Origin: Euryarchaeota archaeon UBA443
GTDB taxonomy: Archaea; Thermoplasmatota; Poseidoniia; Poseidoniales; Poseidoniaceae
Direction of reading: 5' to 3'
DNA length: 30,500 nt
NCBI GenBank assembly: GCA_002499195.1
Contig: DAKS01000061.1
Location: 18,348-48,847 of the forward strand
Translations under genes and position numbers: made by a program
Shown: positions 8,067-15,567 of the stretch, piece after piece
How the letters are laid out: each line of letters starts with the position of its first letter
How positions within the stretch are numbered: the first letter of the stretch is position 1
The notes under the pieces: generated by a model
The model's database searches: none
What the model was told of the DNA's origin: nothing
The model's input: the letters and a program-made list of their open reading frames with translations, nothing else

Positions 8067-10046
8067 ATGCAGGAGGTGCCAAATTCGGTTTCGCTCACTC
8101 CTGGAAAGCGCGTATTGTTTCTAACCAAGGATCTTGATCTGATTCGTAAACAATTATACGAAGGTCTCAATTTACGTATGGAAGATTTACGGGTTGAGGA
8201 TCTTCTCGACGATATCAACACCGATGTAATGACCCCTGCTTGGGTTTGTTTTGATCATGAGCCAGCGATGATTGCAAAAAATGCGTATGCGGGACTCATG
8301 CACAATGGCCTGCGTGTCTTTAATGAAAATGCGCTCATCGATGGGAACTTCGAAGTGATCGTTTCGGGCCAAAGAAAGGGTACGGGGTCCAGTCGTGAAA
8401 CGGCTGCGCAGTGTGAACGGTGGAGTGGAATTCGTATCGTCATTGCAGCATCGTTTGCTCCAATTCATGAGCGCAACAACATCAACCTCGGACAATTAAT
8501 GGGCGATCATGGAATGTTGAAGCGGTTACAAAACGGAGAATCGCTTGCACTTAAGGAATTCACATCGCAATATGATGAAGTCACATCTTTAATTCTCAAA
8601 TCTGGCGGATTATTTGAATTTTCAAAGCGCTTGAAAAATGGTGAAATACAATTGCCTGAATTATCTATGGAACAACGTCCTATGACCATGGCTGAAAAAA
8701 TCATTACGCGAAATCTTGTCGCCCAACCGGAAGGTGTTTGTGTCAAACCCGGCGACCCAGTCATTGCTCAGGTTCAAGGAGGATACTCACACGAATTCAC
8801 AACCGCTCAAGTTCATACTTTCCTGCAAGAAACATATGGCGAAGACTATCGGTTAACCAATCCGAAAAAATTTGGAGTCTTCGAAGACCACCTTTTGTAT
8901 GCGCACCACAACCCGAAATTCGTACCATTCATGCACAAAGTCGAGACATTGCGAACATTGCAAAAGGCATTCCAAGCACACACCGGGGTACGCGATTATT
9001 CAGCTGTTGATGGCGTTTCACCAGGAATTTGTCACCAGGTTGCTCGAGAGGAATTCATTGAAATTTCCGACTTCATTCAAGCAACCGATTCCCACACTTG
9101 TATGGGTGGAGCATCCAACGCTCTAACTTGGGGAGTTGGTGCAACGGAATATGCAAACCTTGTTTCAGCAGGATTCACGTTCGTTAAAGTTCCCGAATCC
9201 ATTCGATTTGAATTCAGCGGATCTCTAAACGAAGGATGTACTGCTAAGGACGTTATTCTACACATACTCGCAGATCATGCGCGAAAAGAATTGACTCTCA
9301 ATCGTTCGATGGAATTCGGCGGGCCCGGTTTGAAATCACTTTCAGCGGATGAGCGAGCAACTCTTTGCAACATGGCAACTGAGTGTTCGGCTCGAACAGG
9401 AATTTGTGAAGCAGATGAGATTCTCTTTAATTGGATGGAAGGACAAATGCCTCACCTAGACATGGACGAACAACGTAATAGATCCATTGCACCTGATGAA
9501 GGTGCAGAATATCATGGAGGGGTTCATCATATTGATCTCTCATCAATTCGTCCAATGGTCGCTCATCCTGGAGATCCTGATGAAGGAATTCCAAGCGACC
9601 CGACCAATGGCGCTTACATCGAGGATATCGGTGATGTCTCGATTGACATCGCTTACGGTGGTTCATGCACAGCAGGAAAAATCGACGATATCGCATACTA
9701 TGCCCAAGTTTGTCAGGCTGCAAAGGAACAGGGTTTGTCCGTAAAAGACGGAGTCGATTTCTATATTCAGTATGGGTCTGGAATTGTAAAGGATATGGCT
9801 GTCTCTAAAGGCTGGCATCAATTGTTCCTCGATGTTGGTGTGAAACTCATCGACCCTGGTTGTGGTGCTTGTATTGGAGCGGGCCCTGGTGTTTCAATGA
9901 CGCCCGACCAAGTCACAGTTTCTGCAATTAACAGAAATTTCCAAGGCCGATCTGGTCCCGGGAAATTATACCTTGCAAGTCCACTTACTGTAGCGATGAG
10001 TGCATTTACAGGCATAATCAGTTCTTGGAATATTGAAGCGTTTTAG
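8067..10046 (+). CDS. Aconitase-superfamily hydro-lyase with N-terminal swivel domain (aconitase or isopropylmalate dehydratase type)
   Basis: This protein of about 660 residues belongs to the aconitase/isopropylmalate dehydratase superfamily of [4Fe-4S] enzymes that isomerise hydroxy-acids. The order is unusual. The swivel (small-subunit) domain comes first, with GTGSSRETA near 104-112 and RIVIAASFAPIHERNNIN after it; the catalytic domains follow. Catalytic-part motifs are DGVSPGICHQV, ATDSHTCMGG, GGSCTAGKIDD with Cys534, and DPGCGACIGAG with Cys599 and Cys602. Those three Cys have the spacing of the cluster ligands of aconitase. E. coli AcnB also places its swivel domain first but is about 200 residues longer and has an N-terminal HEAT-like domain that is missing here. 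The ATG at 8067 is preferred, with AGGAGG about 12 bases upstream; a GTG at 7968 would overlap the promoter. Substrate cannot be told from sequence. Confidence 0.85.
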   Translation: MQEVPNSVSLTPGKRVLFLTKDLDLIRKQLYEGLNLRMEDLRVEDLLDDINTDVMTPAWVCFDHEPAMIAKNAYAGLMHNGLRVFNENALIDGNFEVIVSGQRKGTGSSRETAAQCERWSGIRIVIAASFAPIHERNNINLGQLMGDHGMLKRLQNGESLALKEFTSQYDEVTSLILKSGGLFEFSKRLKNGEIQLPELSMEQRPMTMAEKIITRNLVAQPEGVCVKPGDPVIAQVQGGYSHEFTTAQVHTFLQETYGEDYRLTNPKKFGVFEDHLLYAHHNPKFVPFMHKVETLRTLQKAFQAHTGVRDYSAVDGVSPGICHQVAREEFIEISDFIQATDSHTCMGGASNALTWGVGATEYANLVSAGFTFVKVPESIRFEFSGSLNEGCTAKDVILHILADHARKELTLNRSMEFGGPGLKSLSADERATLCNMATECSARTGICEADEILFNWMEGQMPHLDMDEQRNRSIAPDEGAEYHGGVHHIDLSSIRPMVAHPGDPDEGIPSDPTNGAYIEDIGDVSIDIAYGGSCTAGKIDDIAYYAQVCQAAKEQGLSVKDGVDFYIQYGSGIVKDMAVSKGWHQLFLDVGVKLIDPGCGACIGAGPGVSMTPDQVTVSAINRNFQGRSGPGKLYLASPLTVAMSAFTGIISSWNIEAF

Positions 10047-10061
10047 GCTTACTCAGAAAAC

Positions 10062-10070
10062 GGTATAACC
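10062..10070 (+). promoter_or_regulatory. Possible TATA element of a leaderless transcript
   Basis: GGTATAACC lies about 28 bases before the ATG at 10092, which has no Shine-Dalgarno sequence. In archaea that distance fits transcription starting at or next to the start codon. Weak evidence, based on spacing and resemblance. Confidence 0.3.
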
Positions 10071-10091
10071 CTCACAGCCTATGAACAATTC

Positions 10092-10454
10092 ATGCAAGGA
10101 GTTCAGCCCCCGCCCTCTCGAATTATTCAGCCAAGCCAATTCGGAGGAATGGTTCAAAGCCAGCATATCGGCGTTATGCCTAGTACAAATGCAGTGACTG
10201 CTCTTGTATTATCCATCATTGGAGTCATTGGGGCATTCTTCTACGGACTTGGGATTGTGTTCTCAATTCCAGGGTTGGTCATAGCAAATAAAGCGAGAGC
10301 AATTACGACTCAAATACCTGGCCATCCTGATTCAGGAATGGCTACGGCTGCAGTAGTTATATCGTGGATTGGGGTCATAATTGGTGGCCTGTATATCTTA
10401 GCAGTGGTTGGACTGATCCTTTTCTTCATTTTTGCATTTGAGTCTGGTTTTTGA
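10092..10454 (+). CDS. DUF4190-like small membrane protein
   Basis: This 120-residue protein has a Pro/Gln-rich cytoplasmic N-terminus (about 32 residues) and two long hydrophobic regions (about 33-65 and 80-116). The pattern of TNAVTALVLSIIGVI, a Gly-rich turn, IVFSIPGLVIANKA, then ATAAVVISWIGVIIGGLYI is that of the DUF4190 family, whose members often carry the same A-x-A-L-V-L-S-I start of the first helix. The family has no established function and is often found in Gram-positive bacteria and in some archaea. The ATG at 10092 has no ribosome-binding site, so a leaderless transcript is possible. It stands alone between the aconitase-family gene and top6B. Confidence 0.65.
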   Translation: MQGVQPPPSRIIQPSQFGGMVQSQHIGVMPSTNAVTALVLSIIGVIGAFFYGLGIVFSIPGLVIANKARAITTQIPGHPDSGMATAAVVISWIGVIIGGLYILAVVGLILFFIFAFESGF

Positions 10455-10474
10455 TTTCCCCTCAATCTCGATTG

Positions 10475-10480
10475 TTTTTT
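10475..10480 (+). terminator. Possible oligo-T transcription terminator
   Basis: Six consecutive T residues lie about 20 bases after the stop of the DUF4190-like gene, with T-rich sequence also over the stop codon. Archaeal RNA polymerase commonly terminates at such runs without a hairpin. The 117-base gap to top6B also holds GGAGGAGG at 10542-10549, about 22 bases before the top6B ATG. Confidence 0.3.
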
Positions 10481-10571
10481 GCCGAAACATCAAGTATCCT
10501 CGCCAATCGACTACTGTTACCTGCTGGCCCGAAGTCTTGTACGGAGGAGGACCTGAGGTGGATGTGTCAGA

Positions 10572-12638
10572 ATGAGCATTGCAGAAAAAATGGCAGCAAA
10601 TCAAAAGCAAGTCGCTATTTCAGAATTTTTTGAAAAAAACAAACACTTCCTCGGATTTGATACACTTAATCGTGCCCTAATTACCGCAGTCAAAGAAGCG
10701 GTCGATAACGCACTGGACGCTTGTGAAGAAGCGAGAATATTACCCGATATTGTTGTAAAGATTACCAAACTTGACAACAGTAAAGACATTCTTCAACTTG
10801 AAGTTGAAGACAATGGCCCTGGTATTCCAAGAGCGAGTATACAGAAGGTTTTCGGGCAATTGTTGTTCGGTTCGCGTTTTCATGCAATTCGTCAATCGAG
10901 GGGACAACAAGGTATTGGAATTACAGGCGTTGTAATGTACTCTCAATTGACCACGGGAGACCCCACGCATGTCGAATCAAAAATTGCAAAGGAAGCCACT
11001 GCTGTCTCGGTTGATATTGGCCTCGATACGAGAAAGAACAAGGCGATTAAATCAAATCAAGACCGTATTGATTGGGGAGAGAAAGTCCACGGATTGAAGA
11101 TCAAAACCAAGCTTAAAGCAAAATATCAACGAGGTCGGCAATCCGTTTGGCAATATCTGCGAATGACGAGCATTGTCAATCCTCATGCTGATATTCTCTT
11201 CATCGATCCTGACGGTGAAAAACATCATTGGCAACGCGTGACAGAACGCCTACCTGGACGTGTTGAGGCGATTAAACCTCATCCAAACGGTATCGAATTG
11301 GGTCAACTTCAGCGACTTTGTTCAGAGTCTTCAGAATCGAGGATGACGACCTTTCTTCGGCGTACTTTTTCAGGAGTCTCTCAGCGTGCAGCAAAGGAAT
11401 TATGTGAAGTTTCAGAACTTGAAGAGAAATTGAAGCCAAAGTCTCTATCAGCGCAACAAGTTCGGTCTTTGCTGGAAGCTTTTCAGGGTGAGCGTTTGCT
11501 CAAAGGTAAGGCAGTAAAATTACTCAACCCACCAACCTCGTGTTTGTCACCTATTGAGGAACTGCTCATCAAAAAAGGGCTTTCAAAAACAATTGATTCA
11601 AAATTCGTAACCACCATGACTCGTGCACCAAATGTAACCCAAGGCAATCCATTCCAAGTTGAAGTTGGTCTAATCTTTGGAGAGGGGATGGCTGCTGACA
11701 AGCCTGTTGAAATCCTGCGGTTCGCTAATCGTGTCCCGTTAATGTATCAACAAGGTGGATGTTTGTTGACAAAGGCCGTTGAAAGCGTGGATTGGCGACA
11801 ATATGGCTTGGACCAGCCGGGTGGACGGGGCGTTCCAAAAGGGCCTGCTGCAATTCTTGTTCATCTTGCGAGTACCAACGTCCAATTTACATCGGAAGCA
11901 AAGGAGGCTCTTTCCGATAATGAAACCGTCATGGAAGAGGCTAGAAAAGCGATGCTCGAAATGGGACGAGGTCTGCGCAAACACCTTGAGAAACAAAAGA
12001 AAATGAGTAAAACAATAGAGAAATTTGAACTTATCAACGACATTATTCCGGCTATCGCTAAGAAATCAGCATCATTGCTTGATTTACCAGTTCCTGATCT
12101 CGCTGCTTCAATTACAAAAATTATGTCTGCGGTTATCGCTGAAACGACGACGACATGGAACAAAGAAACAAAACAGACCGATGTTCATATCATCCTCTAC
12201 AACTACACCTCTCGTGCACGTTCCTACACCATGCTTGTCAATTGGCCCGAACGTCAAGGTGCAACCATGGTTGGAAATGATCTAGGTGGCCGTAAGGAAG
12301 CCATGGGCGTGTGGGCATGGAAGCTTGAAACGTTACAACCAGGATCTCAAACCGTGATTGCATACAGCCTCGATGGCCTCGAGAAGGGTGATTGGAATGA
12401 GACGGACGTGTTCTATCGAGGTTCACAAGAAGTGATAGGCGCCACAAAAATGGATGAGAAGTTGCTCGAAGAAATCCGACGACAAGAAGAGGCTCTCAAT
12501 GCTCCTCCGCCTGAAGAAGGTGAAGATTCTCCAGATGACGAGGAAGAGGAGGATCCTGTCGAGGATGCTGCCGAACCTGAACCAACCGCTCCGGCTGGGG
12601 ATACAAAACAAACAACCCTGTTTGGAGGTGATTACTGA
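10572..12638 (+). CDS. top6B: DNA topoisomerase VI subunit B (ATPase subunit)
   Basis: This 688-residue protein is the GHKL-ATPase subunit of topoisomerase VI, which drives strand passage through the double-strand break made by subunit A to relax and decatenate DNA. ATP-site motifs are intact: EAVDNALDA with Glu42 and Asn46, VEDNGPGI with Asp80, and the lid GSRFHAIRQSRGQQGIGI around 100-117. The H2TH-like middle and transducer region follow (NVTQGNPFQVEVGLIFG, EILRFANRVPLMYQQGGCLLT). The protein ends with an acidic, Pro-rich extension from about 640 and a terminal KQTTLFGGDY that resembles a PCNA-interaction motif. Its stop overlaps the top6A ATG by one base. A purine-rich stretch (GAGGTGG) lies about 12 bases upstream of the start. 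Confidence 0.97.
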   Translation: MSIAEKMAANQKQVAISEFFEKNKHFLGFDTLNRALITAVKEAVDNALDACEEARILPDIVVKITKLDNSKDILQLEVEDNGPGIPRASIQKVFGQLLFGSRFHAIRQSRGQQGIGITGVVMYSQLTTGDPTHVESKIAKEATAVSVDIGLDTRKNKAIKSNQDRIDWGEKVHGLKIKTKLKAKYQRGRQSVWQYLRMTSIVNPHADILFIDPDGEKHHWQRVTERLPGRVEAIKPHPNGIELGQLQRLCSESSESRMTTFLRRTFSGVSQRAAKELCEVSELEEKLKPKSLSAQQVRSLLEAFQGERLLKGKAVKLLNPPTSCLSPIEELLIKKGLSKTIDSKFVTTMTRAPNVTQGNPFQVEVGLIFGEGMAADKPVEILRFANRVPLMYQQGGCLLTKAVESVDWRQYGLDQPGGRGVPKGPAAILVHLASTNVQFTSEAKEALSDNETVMEEARKAMLEMGRGLRKHLEKQKKMSKTIEKFELINDIIPAIAKKSASLLDLPVPDLAASITKIMSAVIAETTTTWNKETKQTDVHIILYNYTSRARSYTMLVNWPERQGATMVGNDLGGRKEAMGVWAWKLETLQPGSQTVIAYSLDGLEKGDWNETDVFYRGSQEVIGATKMDEKLLEEIRRQEEALNAPPPEEGEDSPDDEEEEDPVEDAAEPEPTAPAGDTKQTTLFGGDY
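12624..12630 (+). promoter_or_regulatory. Shine-Dalgarno sequence for top6A inside the end of top6B
   Basis: GGAGGTG lies 7 bases before the top6A ATG at 12638, within the codons for the last Gly-Gly-Asp of Top6B. It supports the top6A start and suggests coupled translation of the two subunits, which are needed in equal amounts in the A2B2 enzyme. Confidence 0.7.
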
Positions 12639-13732
12639 TGGCTGAGCGTAAATCGATCGAAGAGACAAAAGTTGCATTACATGACGTTGTTCGAGAAATG
12701 TATGACCGAATCGTCAAGGGTGAGCCGCCAACCATGACGCTCCCGGTCCGTACCAAGAACAACATTGGCTTCGATCCAAAACTAGGGGTCTACAAATATG
12801 GAAAGAAACGAACAATCCGTGATGCAACTAGCCTCGGTTCTGCAAAACAATTGTTACGGGCGCTCCACGTTATCGAATTTATCGAGAGCATGATCGATGA
12901 TGGGAAATCGTCCACGCTTCGTGAAATGTACTACATCTCAGAAGGCTGGGGGCTCGGAAAATTCCAATCTCAGAATGAAAGCAACAACCTTGCTGAAGAT
13001 TTGGAGATTGTAACTCGATGTCTTCGTGAAGATTTCAAACTCCGTCCTGAAGAAGACGGTGCTCGAATGATTGGAAACCTTACACTACGCGAACGAAACC
13101 GACGCGGTGAATGGATGCGTATCAATGCTCGTGATGATGTCGGCGATAGCGGATATGGCGTCCCCTATAACGTAGAAGAAGAGAAGATTGAATTCCTCGA
13201 ACATGATATCAATTTTATCATGGCCATCGAGACGGGTGGTATGTTTGATCGTCTGGTCGAGAATGGTTTTGATGAAGATTTCAATTGTGCTCTCTTGCAT
13301 CTCAAAGGGCAACCTGCGCGTTCAACACGTCGAATAATGAAGCGTATGAGCGAGGAATGGGATTTGCCTGTTGTGGTTTTCCTTGACGGCGACCCCTGGT
13401 CGTTCCGAATCTTTGCTTCCATAGCCTATGGAGCAATCAAAACTGCCCACATTTCAGAATATTTGGCAACGCCGACGTCAACGTATCTCGGTATCACGGC
13501 CGATGATATTCTTGCTTACGATTTACCTAGCGACGATTTGTCGAAGAAGGACATCGAAGCACTCAATGCAGAACTAAGTGACCCTCGATTTGCAGATGGT
13601 TGGTGGCAGGAACAAATCAACATGATGCTTGAAATTGGCAAGAAGGCTGAACAACAATCACTTGCAAAATATGGTCTTGATTTCGTCACTGAGACCTACT
13701 TGCCGGAAAAGCTCCAACAACTTGGATTGTGA
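12638..13732 (+). CDS. top6A: DNA topoisomerase VI subunit A (Spo11-like cleavage subunit)
   Basis: This 364-residue protein is the DNA-cleaving subunit of topoisomerase VI and a homologue of eukaryotic Spo11. The winged-helix (CAP-like) domain carries the STLREMYYISEGWG segment. By alignment with Spo11 the second Tyr, Tyr99, should form the covalent 5'-phosphotyrosyl link. The Toprim domain follows, with metal-binding Glu198 in AIETGGMFDRL and Asp250/Asp252 in VFLDGDPWSFRIF. Further family signatures are LHLKGQPARSTRRIMKR and YLGITADDILAYDLP. Length matches archaeal Top6A (about 355-390). TGATG overlap with top6B shows an operon. Reverse gyrase or gyrase genes are not seen here. Confidence 0.97.
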   Translation: MAERKSIEETKVALHDVVREMYDRIVKGEPPTMTLPVRTKNNIGFDPKLGVYKYGKKRTIRDATSLGSAKQLLRALHVIEFIESMIDDGKSSTLREMYYISEGWGLGKFQSQNESNNLAEDLEIVTRCLREDFKLRPEEDGARMIGNLTLRERNRRGEWMRINARDDVGDSGYGVPYNVEEEKIEFLEHDINFIMAIETGGMFDRLVENGFDEDFNCALLHLKGQPARSTRRIMKRMSEEWDLPVVVFLDGDPWSFRIFASIAYGAIKTAHISEYLATPTSTYLGITADDILAYDLPSDDLSKKDIEALNAELSDPRFADGWWQEQINMMLEIGKKAEQQSLAKYGLDFVTETYLPEKLQQLGL

Positions 13733-13777
13733 AAGCAAAAAGCGAGGATTCTTTGGGGAGTGGTTCGTCCTGTGAAC

Positions 13778-14758
13778 ATGGAGAGCGGTAAAAAGAATCC
13801 TTGGCCTCTCCGTATTCTCATCGGTTCAATGGTTTGTTTTGTTGTTGGAAGCATCATCGTACTCGGACAAATGGACGCCTTTGGGGATGCACTCGATCCT
13901 GAACGGAACAACATTAGCTCAATTGATGCGGGCGATGATGAGAAAGCCATAATAATTGATAATTCAGGGTGCTATCGTGCATACGGTGTTGAATTTGAAG
14001 GAAATGTTACACTGTTCGAACTGGATGGTTCTGATGAAAATGGCGTTGTAGAGGAGGTAAAATGCAAGCTCGATTGGAATGCAATGTCAATCGATGGAAG
14101 TGTTGAATATACAATCCTTGGATCTTGGGAACTCAGTGAAGGAGCTTATCTTCTACAGTTAGAGTGTGAGGGAACATGCGCAAACGAAACAGTTTGGTTT
14201 ACTTCAATCGATAAAATGGAAAGCGATCTTATGGGCTCTCCAATGATTATTATTGGGGCTAGTTTTTGTTGCTTCGGAATATTTCTCCTGCCGCTCTCTG
14301 GCGTCCTTCTCGCCTTCTCACAAAATAAGAAACAGAGTGTGATGATGGTTGTTGGTCCCGATGGCAATCTTATGCCATTAACCGACCTCACCCCTGATAA
14401 CGTGCAAGAACAAATCAATTCCATTAACCGAGATGCAACAGATGGTGTTGGATTTGATGTTCGGACAGGGGAGTACATGAATCAACAAAACAATGTAAAT
14501 GCCCAACAAATGGATGGTACGGGAGATGTTCAGGCGGGGACTATGTTGACAACTGAACAAGTCTATGCACTAATGCGAGGGGATGTTGAGGCTGCAACAC
14601 CCCAGGAGCAAGAACAACAAGTCGCTGATCCATTCCCAACATCTACAATTCAACCATCATCTACCCCTTCACCCATTGATGTGAAACCCAAAACGCAGAT
14701 TGACAGAAAGATTCCAATTGCCAAAAATGAAGATTGGCAATCATGGGATGAAGACTGA
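13778..14758 (+). CDS. Membrane protein with two helices, small extracytoplasmic domain and disordered tail
   Basis: This 326-residue protein has a first helix at about 12-31, an outside domain of about 120 residues containing four Cys, and a second helix at about 154-181. The Cys suggest two disulfides, one in a C-x3-C pair near LECEGTCANE. The cytoplasmic tail of about 145 residues is low complexity and rich in Gln, Asn, Thr and Pro, and ends with a conserved-looking segment DWQSWDED. The tail contains MMVVGPDGNLMPLTDLTPD, and repeats of Gln-Glu-Gln suggest disorder. No family was recognised. Starts at GTG 13760, GTG 13772 or ATG 13778 are possible; the ATG is preferred, with GGGGAG at 13755-13760 upstream. 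It lies 45 bases after top6A and may share its transcript. Confidence 0.65.
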   Translation: MESGKKNPWPLRILIGSMVCFVVGSIIVLGQMDAFGDALDPERNNISSIDAGDDEKAIIIDNSGCYRAYGVEFEGNVTLFELDGSDENGVVEEVKCKLDWNAMSIDGSVEYTILGSWELSEGAYLLQLECEGTCANETVWFTSIDKMESDLMGSPMIIIGASFCCFGIFLLPLSGVLLAFSQNKKQSVMMVVGPDGNLMPLTDLTPDNVQEQINSINRDATDGVGFDVRTGEYMNQQNNVNAQQMDGTGDVQAGTMLTTEQVYALMRGDVEAATPQEQEQQVADPFPTSTIQPSSTPSPIDVKPKTQIDRKIPIAKNEDWQSWDED

Positions 14759-14789
14759 ATGATGTCATGATTTCTTCCGACGAGTTCAA

Positions 14790-15560
14790 ATGAGTCTCTC
14801 TCTACCTAACTACAGGTTGAGTAGTATGGACCAACTCGAACGCTCGTTAATGTTGCTTCAAAATAAAACACGTCGTTCCATTCTTGAACGATTGGTGCGT
14901 GAACCACATTATCCAATGCAACTTGCAGAGTTGATAGGGGTAAGCCAACAAGCCATTGTCAAACATCTCAAAGAACTTGAACGGGGTGATTTGGTCGAGA
15001 AAATGAAGGTACCAAGTGAAAAAGGAGGCCCTCCAAGAACAATTTTTAGAGTATGTGAAGCATTTTCACTCCGAGTCGATTTGGGTCCTGATCTCTTCAA
15101 AATCGAGAGAAGAAAACTTCCCTCTGGTGGCCCCCTACGATTGAGTCCAAGGCTACCTGAACAATCTCAACCCATCGCTGAAGTTATCAGTGGACGTAAA
15201 AAAATTAGCGTTACCGAAGGTGTTGTTCATCTTGAACAATTGAATAAACATCTCGAACAATTAGATCGTCAACGGGATGCTCTTATCGCTCTTCATCAAC
15301 AAATTCGTGGTCGCGTTTCCGCTGCAGTAGACACAGATTTTGAGGATTATTCTCAGAGGACAGTGGTCCACACCTTGATCGAAACACCACGTATCAAACC
15401 CGATCTCGGATTGATGGCAAAGGAGCTCAACCTCAGTGAGAGTGATATCTCTGCTGTAATGTTAAGAGTTCGCGAACTTGTTGAGAGGCAGCGTTCAGAT
15501 CGTTCAGGTGAAGTTGTCGCCGTCGACGACAACCCCAACCTACGCTGGTGGCTTGGTTAA
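14790..15560 (+). CDS. Winged-helix (ArsR-like) transcriptional regulator
   Basis: This 256-residue protein begins with a winged helix-turn-helix domain of the ArsR/HTH_20 type at about residues 15-95: LLQNKTRRSILERLVREP, then AELIGVSQQAIVKHLKELERGDLVE, then a wing with SEKGGPPRTIFRV. Helix 3 (SQQAIVKHLKEL) is the expected DNA-reading helix. A middle coiled coil is suggested at about 145-175 (LEQLNKHLEQLDRQRDALIAL), which may serve dimerisation. The C-terminal 70 residues contain a second possible helix-turn-helix (LGLMAKELNLSESDISAVMLRVRELVERQ). No metal-binding Cys pair is present, so metal sensing is unlikely. An in-frame ATG at 14826 is an alternative start. Target genes are unknown. It ends 7 bases before the convergent giant surface-protein gene. 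Confidence 0.8.
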   Translation: MSLSLPNYRLSSMDQLERSLMLLQNKTRRSILERLVREPHYPMQLAELIGVSQQAIVKHLKELERGDLVEKMKVPSEKGGPPRTIFRVCEAFSLRVDLGPDLFKIERRKLPSGGPLRLSPRLPEQSQPIAEVISGRKKISVTEGVVHLEQLNKHLEQLDRQRDALIALHQQIRGRVSAAVDTDFEDYSQRTVVHTLIETPRIKPDLGLMAKELNLSESDISAVMLRVRELVERQRSDRSGEVVAVDDNPNLRWWLG

Positions 15561-15567
15561 TCTCAAT

